Shown in pieces: positions 1 to 8,237 of a stretch of DNA of 64,000 bases (the stretch's first letter is position 1; each line of letters opens with the position of its first letter). The notes beneath the pieces are model-generated. The model did not search any database and was not told the origin of the DNA. It saw only the letters and a list, made by a program, of their open reading frames with translations. Origin of the DNA: an uncultured Alistipes sp. (GTDB lineage: Bacteria > Bacteroidota > Bacteroidia > Bacteroidales > Rikenellaceae); NCBI GenBank assembly GCA_910583985.1, contig CAJTYA010000010.1, positions 1 to 64,000 on the forward strand, given 5' to 3'. A program made the position numbers and the translations under genes.

Positions 1-236
1 TTGGTGATGAACCCGCTCACGTTGGGACGGATCTCCACGTCCTGACGACCGCGGATCTGGGCCGGATAGACATTGCTCAACTCGACCGTGGAGGGCTCCA
101 CGCTCACCACGGCGTATTCCGGCACGCCGCCGCGCATCATTCCCGGATGCTGCTGGTTCTGCCCGCAGGCACAAAGGGTCGCGCCCAGCACGATCAACGC
201 ATAGCGCTGAGGCTTAACGAACATTGATTTTCGCAT
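1..236 (-). CDS. RND efflux periplasmic adaptor (MFP), N-terminal part
   Basis: This is the first 78 codons of a membrane fusion protein of an RND efflux pump, cut by the left window edge. Such adaptors bridge an inner-membrane RND pump and a TolC-type channel. The N-terminus is a signal peptide ending in L-C-A-C, so Cys24 is the likely lipidated residue. The stretch GRQDVEIRPNVSGFIT is the typical start of the barrel-sandwich (lipoyl-like) domain of the AcrA/MexA family. I chose ATG at 236 because it begins the signal peptide; an in-frame ATG lies four codons later. A strong promoter is found about 270 bp upstream. The rest of the operon, presumably pump and channel, lies outside the window. 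It runs on the same strand as the RND/TolC genes at the right end but is not contiguous with them here. Confidence 0.85.
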   Translation of the reverse strand, partial: MRKSMFVKPQRYALIVLGATLCACGQNQQHPGMMRGGVPEYAVVSVEPSTVELSNVYPAQIRGRQDVEIRPNVSGFIT

Positions 237-775
237 TTTCATTTTCTTTATCTGTTTGTCTGTATCGTTTGTTTTCTTCGTCTGCCGCCCCCGTCCGGCG
301 CATTTTCCGCCCTGCCGATTGCCGGGCAAAACAGTGCGAAAGTACGAAAATTTCGCGAACCGTCCACCGGCGAAATGCGTCGGAAAAAGATTATTTTCAG
401 CGCCCTATCCTTTGCAACGCAGTCGCTTTCAAAATATTGTCCGCTTCGAAAAAAATCGCGACGAAGCGCTTTCCCGTTCGCCGAAGCGAACGAAACACGA
501 TGGCAAATGTAGCGAAGAAAACCCAAAAAACAAAAATAGTTTTCTGGTTTCTGCCTAAAAAAACGCCTTACAAACCAGAACCCTCCCTTCGCAACCAACC
601 GAACCGACGAACGGGACAAAAAGCCGGCGGACCGAAGACCTCCCGCCGCCGCGAAACGACGCCTACCGCACCGAAGGCCGCCGCACCGCGCACCGGAAAG
701 CCCGAACGCACCGAAGGCCGTCCGGCCCACGGCGGACGACCTTCGGGAAAAAGGCTTGCGGAAAAGGCTGCGGAA
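237..775. other. Gene-free spacer with long 5' leader of the efflux operon
   Basis: This 539-bp stretch between the CotH-like gene and the RND adaptor holds the adaptor promoter (504-534) and about 260 nt of leader. Open frames on both strands here are rich in Arg, Cys and Ser and resemble no family I know. I see no further gene or terminator. Confidence 0.6.
504..534 (-). promoter_or_regulatory. Bacteroidetes-type promoter for the RND adaptor operon
   Basis: On the minus strand a TTTG (531-534) is followed after exactly 19 nt by TACATTTG (504-511), a perfect match to the Bacteroidetes primary sigma consensus TTTG-N19-TAnnTTTG. Transcription would start near 497 and give a leader of about 260 nt before the ATG at 236, which is long for a simple leader. 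Confidence 0.75.
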
Positions 776-2314
776 CTACCACGTCCGGATCGCCTCGTCG
801 AACCATTCGGTCCGGCGGGTCAGGAAGTCTTTGGCGTACTGCACCTCGTTCTCCCACGTGCCCAGCGTGATGACTTCGACGGCTACCGGCGTGTTGATGA
901 TGTTCCACTTCTTGAAATTTTCCTTCTGCGACAGCGAAATCCTCTGCGCCGTTTCGTTGATGTAGTCGTAGAGTTCGGGCAATCTGCCTTTCAACGTGTT
1001 CCAGTGCTTGCGCAACAGATCGGCGAAATAGGGGTCCTGAATCAACCGGTCGAAATACATGGCCCGCTGCACGAGCTCGTCGTGACGAGCGGGAGCCGTG
1101 TAGTGCCAGCCGATGCCCAGCGACCATTCGAAATCCCACACGGGCGACATGCCCATCCGCGTGCCGCTCTGCGTGTTCTTGAGGAAGAAGTACGGATTGG
1201 TGTCCTTGTTGCAGAGCACCTCGTTGATGAGGTACCATTTGGCGAACGTTTCGGGGTCGATGTACCGGCGATACCCCTTGACGGGGTCCCTGAAATCTTC
1301 GGAATAGAGCGCCCTTTCGAAACCGTTCATGTACTCGTGGATAAACGCCAGCCGTTCGGGCGTCAGGTCGTCCGTGTCCGGATGCTTGAACGTGAAATGC
1401 TGCCCGGTCACCTCGGTCGTGAAATAGACCGGTTCGAGGTTGTAGTAATTGTCCCGTTCGATCATGTACCCGTCGTCGTCCACGTCCAGCCGGTGACCGG
1501 CCACCTTCACATGTTCGCCGAGCTGGTAACTGCCCTGATAGCGTCCGTTGAGAAACAGTTCGACGAAGTGCATCTTGGGCGTCCACGGCATTTCCAGCAT
1601 CTCGCTCACCTTGAAAGCGATGGCCACGCGCAGCAGCGTCTTGTCGGTGTAATTGGCCAGTAGCACCCAATCCTTGTCGGCGTGCATACCCAGAATCTCG
1701 GCCTTCGAATCGAGCTTGACCTTGTAGGGCTTTTTGGGATAGCTCAGGAACGTGGCGTTACCCCGTCCCCGGACCCGTATGGGCCCCTCGAAACCTTCGT
1801 CGTAGTCGGCCGTCTTGCTGATCGTCATCGTGCCCCGCACGTAATCCTCTTTCGAGGTGATTTCGGCCCGGCCCTCCGTTTCGATCGTCACGACGGGCAG
1901 ACCCGTGAAGCTGTACACCTTGACTTTGTAGTCCTTCCATTTCCCTTTGGAGTTGGTTACGCGGTAGACCACCTCGCGGGTGAAATCGTGGGGTGTCACG
2001 CCGGACTGCTGGAGGGTCGCCCCCACCTTTATGTCGTAGAACTCGCCCTCGAAGGTCGGGACCAGTCCGCTCAGGTCGGTCATGTAGGTGACGAATCCGG
2101 TGATTTCGTTCCCCGAAATCGTACATTCCACATTGTCGATCAGTTGCTTGGCATTTTTCGAGGCTTCGAAAACGAAGCGGGTCAGCACGGGTTCCGCTAC
2201 GGGAACTTCCGGTTCGGGCGGCGTCGGCTCCGCGACGGCGGCGTCGTTGTCGTCCTTGCAACCGGCCAGCAACAGCGACGCGAAAAGGACGAGAGGGAAT
2301 AAACGTTTGAACAT
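776..2314 (-). CDS. CotH kinase-family lipoprotein
   Basis: A 512-residue exported lipoprotein: residues 1-18 are a signal peptide and LLLAGC places the lipidated Cys at 19. Residues ~20-45 form a Pro/Glu/Ala-rich linker, followed by an immunoglobulin-like Bacteroidetes N-terminal domain (~45-140). The rest matches the CotH family: a 'RGRGN' turn, 'KPYKVKL', 'DWVLLANYTDK' and the C-terminal 'SPVWDFEWSLG' block. CotH-type proteins have a protein-kinase-like fold and some phosphorylate coat or surface proteins; whether this one is active is not known from the sequence. The gene stands alone; TATATTTA at 2371-2378 (minus strand) with a TTTTCG about 18 nt upstream may be its promoter. Function in the envelope is inference; family assignment is firm. 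Confidence 0.85.
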   Translation of the reverse strand: MFKRLFPLVLFASLLLAGCKDDNDAAVAEPTPPEPEVPVAEPVLTRFVFEASKNAKQLIDNVECTISGNEITGFVTYMTDLSGLVPTFEGEFYDIKVGATLQQSGVTPHDFTREVVYRVTNSKGKWKDYKVKVYSFTGLPVVTIETEGRAEITSKEDYVRGTMTISKTADYDEGFEGPIRVRGRGNATFLSYPKKPYKVKLDSKAEILGMHADKDWVLLANYTDKTLLRVAIAFKVSEMLEMPWTPKMHFVELFLNGRYQGSYQLGEHVKVAGHRLDVDDDGYMIERDNYYNLEPVYFTTEVTGQHFTFKHPDTDDLTPERLAFIHEYMNGFERALYSEDFRDPVKGYRRYIDPETFAKWYLINEVLCNKDTNPYFFLKNTQSGTRMGMSPVWDFEWSLGIGWHYTAPARHDELVQRAMYFDRLIQDPYFADLLRKHWNTLKGRLPELYDYINETAQRISLSQKENFKKWNIINTPVAVEVITLGTWENEVQYAKDFLTRRTEWFDEAIRTW

Positions 2315-3011
2315 AGATAAAGAAGTTTAGGTTAGCGCCCCCGACGAAACACGCGCACGACAGGGAGCATCGGTAAATATAAGAAAAATAATCCGTTTCC
2401 GAAAAGTCTCCGCCTCCGATCCCTCCTCTCCGGTTCCCTGCACCCGCTCCACACCATCCCGTCCCGCCGAAGCGGCGACTTTCCCGACGACCGGCTCTCG
2501 CCCGTCTGTCGTCCGTTTCCTTACGGCCCGGTCCGCACCCGGCCCCCATTCGACTTTCCCCGTTCCTCCCCCGCTCCTTTTCGTTCGCACGGATTGCCCG
2601 CAACCGCTCCGGGTCGGGATTCGTTTTCGTCCTCCTCCCGGAAAAGCGGCGCACAGTCCCGCTTTCTCCCTATTTTTATATTTCGAAGGAAATTCCTCGG
2701 CGATACATCCGTACCGGAACCGGGCCTCCGATGCGCCCGTCCCGCCGAAACGACAACTTTTCCGACAATCTCCGGCCTCGCCTGCCTGTCGTCCGTTCTC
2801 TTCCGAACCGGAAACACCCGGAACAGGCACGATCCGCCTCTCCCGTCCAGAAGAAACGCACCCCGATAGGTCCGGACGACATCGCACCGACCGCCGAATC
2901 CGCACACGGACATCCCGCCGAAGCATCCGGTTCATGACGACGACCGCCGCACCGGTCTTTTCGCACGGCATCCGTGCCCCCGAATCCCCGTCTGTTTTCG
3001 CTCTCGCGCAC
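2315..3011. other. Gene-free spacer with diverged direct repeat
   Basis: This 697-bp spacer lies 3' of the TonB-domain gene and 5' of the CotH-like gene. It has the possible CotH promoter at 2371-2400 and an imperfect direct repeat with a period of about 280 bp, listed separately. Open frames on both strands look non-coding. Confidence 0.6.
2457..2800 (-). repeat. Diverged direct repeat, period ~280 bp
   Basis: Positions 2457-2520 and 2737-2800 are clearly related: both begin with CCCGTCCCGCCGAA and end with TGTCGTCCGTT, with substitutions and small indels between. A third, weaker match falls about 260-280 bp further right, at 3020-3060, which is the 3' end of the TonB-domain gene (shared CGACCGGC). 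Both spacer copies are followed leftwards by an AT-rich patch. I read this as an old tandem duplication; the link to the gene's 3' end is tentative. Confidence 0.5.
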
Positions 3012-4250
3012 TCAGAACCGCACGGCGAGCTCGACCGGCGAATCCCCGGCCGTCCACAGCGGCCCTTCGCGCAACAGGCGGACGGCTTCGGCATCGGCCG
3101 CAGGATTCAGCCCGCGGACGACCTCGATCTGCCGGGGCCGTCCGTCGGCACCCACTTCGAAACGCAGCACGACCTGTCCTCGGGGCGACTCCGCATCGGC
3201 CCCATACCGCCGGTTCGCCGCCACGTAACGCACGAAATCCGCCTCTCCGCCGCGCGGACGAGGCACCCCGTCGCCGGACGACAGAATCTCCGCCGCCACT
3301 CCGTCCGCCTCCGCTTTCCGCACGGGGGCGGCACCCACGACGGACGCAGCTTGTCGTCCCGAAACCGTTTTCCGACTGCTGTTCGTCCCGGAAACGCCCG
3401 CCGCCCGGACCGTATCGTTCCGTCGTCCGACGGACGACGACACCCGTCCGGTCGACCCGGCCGTTTCCGCTTCCCGGACGGCAGCATCCTCCGCACGGTC
3501 CGCCTCTCCCGCCGGATCGTCTTTCCCCACCGACGCACCGCGCACGGACGCCATCTTTTTCGCATTCGCCGCGACGGCACCCGAAGCAGCGTACCGTCTG
3601 CTCTCGACATGCTCCTCCCGCATCTCCTCTCGTTCGGCGGCTTCCGCCGAGACAGGCTCGGCCGCGGCCGCTTCCTTGTCAACTTCCTCACCAAGGACGG
3701 GTTCTCCTTTGCTTTCCACCCGCTCCGCGACATCGGCGGCAACCGGCGACTCCGCCACGATTTCCTCGAACGAATCGGCCGCCGCTTCGGTCTCTCGCCG
3801 CTCCGCAGAGTGCCCGGAGGCTACTCGCCCGCTTTTTTCAGCGGCCGTTCCCGCTTTCTTCCTGTTCCCGTCCGTCTCCGGCTCGTGTTCTGGACCCATC
3901 GCCAAACGCAGCGAATCGCCCGACGAAAGCACCGTCGCCGGCACAGGTTCGTTCACCGCAAACCGCTTTTCGGTCCACGCCTCGCCGCTCCGACGCACGA
4001 GCCAATACCCGCCCAACGCCGCGCACAGCAGGAACGCAGCCGCAGCGGCCCGGTACAACCCGCTCCGCAACCGCCACGGGGCGCCCGCCACCCGGCGCCG
4101 CATGCGCCCGATGCGGACGGCATGGTCGTCCTCCACGGCATCGTACCCGTCGAGGGCGTCCCGCAGAAACGCATCCTCCATCGCCTCCCGCTCGATGCGG
4201 CGGGCCTCCCGCCCCCGGCGGCGGCCGGCTATGTAATCGGTCAGTCTCAT
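3012..4250 (-). CDS. Anti-sigma-like membrane protein with C-terminal TonB domain
   Basis: A 412-residue protein beginning at ATG 4250, whose ATGA overlaps the stop of the sigma gene by 4 nt, so the two are translationally coupled. Residues 1-75 are charged and cytosolic (EDAFLRDALDGYDAVEDDH, RIGRMRRRV), a pattern seen in Bacteroidetes regulators next to ECF sigma factors. Residues ~83-101 form one membrane helix. Residues ~105-325 are a long Ala/Glu/Arg-rich, probably disordered periplasmic stretch. The last ~90 residues match the TonB C-terminal domain (GQVVLRFEVGADGRPRQIEV, ending near LW). The layout suggests an anti-sigma factor able to contact an outer membrane receptor. The anti-sigma role rests on operon context and topology, not on a recognised zinc-binding motif. 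Confidence 0.7.
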   Translation of the reverse strand: MRLTDYIAGRRRGREARRIEREAMEDAFLRDALDGYDAVEDDHAVRIGRMRRRVAGAPWRLRSGLYRAAAAAFLLCAALGGYWLVRRSGEAWTEKRFAVNEPVPATVLSSGDSLRLAMGPEHEPETDGNRKKAGTAAEKSGRVASGHSAERRETEAAADSFEEIVAESPVAADVAERVESKGEPVLGEEVDKEAAAAEPVSAEAAEREEMREEHVESRRYAASGAVAANAKKMASVRGASVGKDDPAGEADRAEDAAVREAETAGSTGRVSSSVGRRNDTVRAAGVSGTNSSRKTVSGRQAASVVGAAPVRKAEADGVAAEILSSGDGVPRPRGGEADFVRYVAANRRYGADAESPRGQVVLRFEVGADGRPRQIEVVRGLNPAADAEAVRLLREGPLWTAGDSPVELAVRF

Positions 4251-4828
4251 CGCTCCGTTCTTTTTTCGATGCAGATTTTCAGGTTCCGCTTTCCGTTCTG
4301 GATATAACTCTTCACGCTCTTGAGGTTCCATCCCGTCGCCTCGGCGATGTCGGCATACGAAAGCTCGTCGCGGAAAAAACGCTCCAAGGCGACCCGCTGC
4401 ACCTCCGGCAAACGCTCCATGCACCGCCTCAACGCCTCGATCCGGGGCGAAGCCTCGCCCTCCTCCAATAGATGCACGACCGGGAGCGATTCCATAAACC
4501 GCTGCGAATCGTCGAGCGGCACTTCCTGCCCGGCACGACGCAACTCCTCTAAACAGAGATTCTTCGCCGCACTGTATATCCACGTGCGGAACTCCCCGAT
4601 CGCGTAGCGTTCCATGCGGGGCTGCAACCGTTCGAACAGCGCCATCACGGCGTCTTCGGCCCGGTCGACATCGCGCAGATACTTCAGGCTGACGCCGTAG
4701 AGCAGCGGGATGTAACGCCCGTACAGCACGCCGAAACAATCCCGCTCCCCGGCCCGGATGCGACCGAGCAGCTCCGCATCGGAAGCGCTCTCCGCCCTGC
4801 CGGCGCTATGTCCCCCAAAAAGCCGCAA
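4247..4828 (-). CDS. ECF-type RNA polymerase sigma-70 factor
   Basis: A 193-residue sigma factor with only the two conserved ECF regions. Sigma region 2 spans about residues 20-95 (LYGRYIPLLYGVSLKYLRD, then DRAEDAVMALFERL and FRTWIYSAAKNLCLEELRR). Sigma region 4 spans about 125-185 with a helix-turn-helix (ERFFRDELSYADIAEATGW, LKSVKSYIQNGKRNLK). It overlaps the TonB-domain membrane protein by 4 nt and is transcribed away from the VWA gene at 4956, a divergent layout that suggests the sigma factor may control that gene. TACCTTTA at 4847-4854 on the minus strand could be its own -7 element. Role in envelope signalling is inferred. Confidence 0.9.
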   Translation of the reverse strand: MRLFGGHSAGRAESASDAELLGRIRAGERDCFGVLYGRYIPLLYGVSLKYLRDVDRAEDAVMALFERLQPRMERYAIGEFRTWIYSAAKNLCLEELRRAGQEVPLDDSQRFMESLPVVHLLEEGEASPRIEALRRCMERLPEVQRVALERFFRDELSYADIAEATGWNLKSVKSYIQNGKRNLKICIEKRTER

Positions 4829-4955
4829 CGTCGTTCGATTTGACGATAAAGGTAGCGGAATTTATCGCCTCCCGAAAAAATTTTCATCCGCCTTATGGAA
4901 TTTCGCCTCCCCGCCCCCTCTATGCAGCAAAACCGAACACAAAAAACCTACGACG

Positions 4956-6839
4956 ATGAAAACACTTTTCTGCTGCATGCTCACGGCGCTGCTCTCCGTG
5001 CTGCTGCCCCTCTCCGCCCGATGCGACGCCCGTCCGACGAACGTTTCCGGCACCGTCACCGACCCCGACGGCCGACCGCTGCAAAACGTGTCGGTCCGCA
5101 CCCCGTCGTTCGGCACCGTCACCGACCGCAAAGGCTTCTACTCGCTGAGCGGCATCCCCGCCGGCACGACACTCACCTTCAGCCGCGCCGGCTATGCGAC
5201 CCGACGCCTCGAAGTCGTCTCGTCCGTGCTGAATGTCAAGCTGGAACCGCAGATCGAATGCAAGGCGGAAGAAACGGCCGAAGAAGAGCTGCTCTGCGCC
5301 GAACCCGCCGCAGGGAACATGAAACTGGCCCGTAAAACGGAAGTCTTCCGCGCCGCGGCCGACTGTGCGGGCCCGGTCGGCTGCCTTCCCTGTCCGGAGG
5401 GCATCGTCTCCGGCCGAAGCGATGCGGAAACCTACGGCACGATCGTCGAGAACCGGTTTCTCGCCACCGAAACCCATCCGCTCTCGACATTCTCCATCGA
5501 CGTGGACGGCGCTTCGTACAGCAACCTCCGACGCATGATCAACACCGGCACGCTGCCGCCCGCCGACGCCGTCCGCACCGAAGAGTTAGTCAACTATTTC
5601 CAGTACCGCTACGACGCCCCGAAAAACGGCGAACCCGTGTCGCTGAACGTCGAAGCCGGGACCTGCCCGTGGAACAGAGCGCACAGGCTCGTGCGCATCG
5701 GACTCAAAGCCAAAGAAATCGACACGAAGGAACTGCCGGCTTCGAACCTCGTCTTCCTGCTCGACGTTTCGGGCTCGATGGCCGGTCCCGGACGGCTGGG
5801 ACTCGTCGTCTCGTCGATGAAACTGCTGGTCGACAACCTCCGGGCCGAAGACCGCGTGGCCATCGTCACATACAGCAACACGGCACGCACCGTGCTCCCC
5901 TCCACGCCGGGCGACCGCAAGCAAACGATCCGGGAAGCCCTCGACGGCCTCGAAGCCTCCGGCGCCACGGCCGGCGGCGCCGGGCTGCGGACCGCCTACG
6001 CCATCGCCCGCGAAAACTTCATTGCCGGCGGCAACAACCGGATCGTCCTCTGCTCCGACGGCGATTTCAACGTGGGTCCGTCCGACCCGCAGGAGCTGGA
6101 ACGGCTGATCGTGCGAGAGCGCCAGAGCGGCGTCTTTCTGACCGTACTGGGCTACGGCATGGGCAACTACAAGGACCTCACGATGCAGACGCTCGCCGAA
6201 AAAGGCAACGGCAACCACGCCTACATCGACAACCTTCAGGAAGCCAACCGGGTGCTGGTCGGCGAATTCGGCTCGACGATGCACACCGTCGCCAAAGACG
6301 TAAAACTCCAGATCGAATTCAACCCGGCCGAGGTACGCAGCTACCGGCTCATCGGCTACGAAAGCCGCCTGCTGCGCGACGAGGATTTCAACGACGACAC
6401 CCGCGACGCCGGAGAGATCGGCGCCGGACACTGCGTCACGGCCCTCTACGAGATCGTTCCCGCAGACGTGCAGGGCCCCGTTCCGGGCAGCGTCGATCCG
6501 CTCAAATACCGTCCGGCTCCGCTGCCGGCAGGTCCCGTAGGCCCCGCCGCAACCGAAACGCTGACGGTCAAAATCCGCTACAAGGCTCCCGACGGCGAGG
6601 TCAGCCGCAAAATCGAACGGGCATTCACCGACCGCGGAGGCGACGACGTCTCGTCCGATTTCCGTTTCGCCTCGGCCGTAGCCATGTTCGGCCAACTGCT
6701 GCGCGACTCCGACTTCAAGGGCACGGCCACCTACGGCGACGTGATCGCGACGGCCCGCCTCGGCCTCGGCGACGATCCGCAAGGCTACCGCCGCGAATTC
6801 ATCCGTCTGGTCGAAACGGCCGAAGGCCTGCAACGATAA
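4956..6839 (+). CDS. VWA-domain protein of the YfbK type with carboxypeptidase-regulatory domain
   Basis: A 627-residue exported protein; ATG at 4956 starts a signal peptide of about 25 residues, while the open frame extends upstream without sense. Residues ~28-90 form a carboxypeptidase-D regulatory-like beta sandwich (VSGTVTDPDGRPLQNVSV). From about residue 155 follows the N-terminal segment typical of YfbK-like proteins (NRFLATETHPLSTFSIDVD), then the von Willebrand A domain with its metal-binding MIDAS motif D270-V-S-G-S-M275, and a C-terminal DUF3520-like region. Such proteins bind ligands or partner proteins in the envelope; the precise ligand is not visible. It diverges from the ECF sigma/TonB pair, suggesting joint regulation. 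Confidence 0.85.
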   Translation: MKTLFCCMLTALLSVLLPLSARCDARPTNVSGTVTDPDGRPLQNVSVRTPSFGTVTDRKGFYSLSGIPAGTTLTFSRAGYATRRLEVVSSVLNVKLEPQIECKAEETAEEELLCAEPAAGNMKLARKTEVFRAAADCAGPVGCLPCPEGIVSGRSDAETYGTIVENRFLATETHPLSTFSIDVDGASYSNLRRMINTGTLPPADAVRTEELVNYFQYRYDAPKNGEPVSLNVEAGTCPWNRAHRLVRIGLKAKEIDTKELPASNLVFLLDVSGSMAGPGRLGLVVSSMKLLVDNLRAEDRVAIVTYSNTARTVLPSTPGDRKQTIREALDGLEASGATAGGAGLRTAYAIARENFIAGGNNRIVLCSDGDFNVGPSDPQELERLIVRERQSGVFLTVLGYGMGNYKDLTMQTLAEKGNGNHAYIDNLQEANRVLVGEFGSTMHTVAKDVKLQIEFNPAEVRSYRLIGYESRLLRDEDFNDDTRDAGEIGAGHCVTALYEIVPADVQGPVPGSVDPLKYRPAPLPAGPVGPAATETLTVKIRYKAPDGEVSRKIERAFTDRGGDDVSSDFRFASAVAMFGQLLRDSDFKGTATYGDVIATARLGLGDDPQGYRREFIRLVETAEGLQR

Positions 6840-7140
6840 ACAGTCCCCCGTACCCTCCTGCCCCGCCGACTCTCGACGGAGAAACGACATACGCAGGAAA
6901 GGGCCCGACGACCCTCCCGAAACGAAAATCGCTGCGACGGGAAATGTTCCCGCCGCAGCGATTCGTCAAACCGGTCCCGCCAATCTTCCATTTTTACACA
7001 CAGGACTGTCAGGACCATCCGCATCGCCCCGCACCGACCGCTTTCCCCACCTCCGCGACATCCGACCGCCGGCATCGCACCGGTTTCCGGCGTACCTCCA
7101 ATGTTTCACTACACACGCTCATCAGCACAGACAGTCACCC
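6840..7140. other. Spacer between convergent genes, no feature seen
   Basis: This 301-bp stretch separates the 3' ends of the VWA gene and the leftward membrane protein. I found no convincing gene. The only structure is a weak dyad around 6935-6960. Confidence 0.5.
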
Positions 7141-8043
7141 CTACAACACCCCTCCTGCATCGAACCGCTCCACTTCCGAACGTTCGATAAAAGCTACACT
7201 AAGACCCACCATATCGGGCAGTCCTTCGGCCTCGGCATAGAGACGATCTCTAAACTGCCGGATATGTTCGACTTTTACAGACGATCCATCGTAAACGACG
7301 AGCAACACAGGCACGGCCTTGCGTCCCGCCTGCTCGTTATAATAGGTCATCACGACATTCAGCCGCCAGACCACATCTCTTATTATCTTCAAAAACAAAT
7401 GTTCCCTGAAATATTTGATCTCGACGATCCTGTCTGCAACCCCCTCATGCCGTGCCCTCAACAATAGATCGAGACGAAACCGGTTACCGAGTTTCCGTTG
7501 CGGCAACACATCGTAATTCCGGCCGGCCGATCGGGCAAATACATCCGTAAGAGAGCGTTCCACTTCCATATAACGCTCGATGTAAACGGCTCTTTCCGCA
7601 GCAGGTTCTGCGCCCCGTTTCGGTCTTTTCTGTTCCGCCTCGACGATTTCCCGCACCTCCCGCTCCGCCTTCTCCTTCTTCTCCTCCGGTGTCAGCGCAA
7701 CGATTTCCAGATCGAGCTTATGCAACTCCTTATCGAACCGTTCATAGATTTTGTCCTGCCTCTTTCTCCAATAAACCAAACCGACGGCGAGAGCGACCGT
7801 TCCCAAAACGAAAAAAGAGGCCGAAACCCACAAAACGATCCGCTGGAAAACGATCACCGCATGTTCCTTGGAAACGACGATCTCCTTCACAGGCTCCCGC
7901 AAACCATCGAACGTTTCGGCTTCGATATACAGTCCGAAATCTTCCTTCAGATAAAAATAAGGAATCATCGCCGCCAGACCGATCAATATAATCCCAACGG
8001 AAACGAAAAACTTGTTGATGTCGCTGTAATCTATCTTTTCCAT
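7141..8043 (-). CDS. Membrane-anchored PD-(D/E)XK-like protein of unknown function
   Basis: I do not recognise the family by name. From ATG 8043 the 300-residue product has two membrane helices (about residues 12-31 and 70-91), a charged coiled coil (~95-165, rich in Glu/Lys/Arg) and a C-terminal globular domain. That domain contains RLDLLL (Asp192) and, 16 residues on, VEIKY (Glu208, Lys210), the D...ExK pattern of the PD-(D/E)XK nuclease fold, with hydrophobic strands around it. So a membrane-tethered nuclease, or a catalytically dead relative, is plausible. An upstream start at 8106 would lie 12 nt after the tRNA-Lys gene and adds a second hydrophobic stretch; I prefer 8043. It may be co-transcribed with the tRNA. 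Nuclease activity is inference. Confidence 0.6.
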   Translation of the reverse strand: MEKIDYSDINKFFVSVGIILIGLAAMIPYFYLKEDFGLYIEAETFDGLREPVKEIVVSKEHAVIVFQRIVLWVSASFFVLGTVALAVGLVYWRKRQDKIYERFDKELHKLDLEIVALTPEEKKEKAEREVREIVEAEQKRPKRGAEPAAERAVYIERYMEVERSLTDVFARSAGRNYDVLPQRKLGNRFRLDLLLRARHEGVADRIVEIKYFREHLFLKIIRDVVWRLNVVMTYYNEQAGRKAVPVLLVVYDGSSVKVEHIRQFRDRLYAEAEGLPDMVGLSVAFIERSEVERFDAGGVL

Positions 8044-8117
8044 AGCAAAGGCCGGCATCGACGAGAAGCAAAAACGAAAACAGGTCGATAACCCAATGAT
8101 TATCAACCTGTTTTTCG

Positions 8118-8190
8118 TGATCCAGCTGGGGCTCGAACCCAGGACCCCAACATTAAAAGTGTTGTGCTCTACCAGCTGAGCTACTGAATC
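8118..8190 (-). tRNA. trnK: tRNA-Lys (anticodon TTT)
   Basis: A 73-nt cloverleaf read on the minus strand. The acceptor stem pairs GATTCAG with CTGGATC (one T-G wobble), the D arm is GCTC...GAGC, the anticodon arm is CAACA-CTTTTAA-TGTTG, giving anticodon TTT for lysine, and the T arm is CTGGG-TTCGAGC-CCCAG. The CCA end is not encoded. It has its own near-perfect promoter and lies just upstream of the membrane protein gene on the same strand. Confidence 0.97.
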
Positions 8191-8206
8191 TCCGTTTTTG
8201 GTGGTG

Positions 8207-8237
8207 CAAATATAGGCAGATTTTTCGTTCTACCAAA
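8207..8237 (-). promoter_or_regulatory. Promoter of tRNA-Lys
   Basis: On the minus strand TTTG (8234-8237) is followed after 19 nt by TATATTTG (8207-8214), an exact Bacteroidetes TTTG-N19-TAnnTTTG match. Transcription should start around 8200, about 10 nt before the mature tRNA 5' end. Confidence 0.85.
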
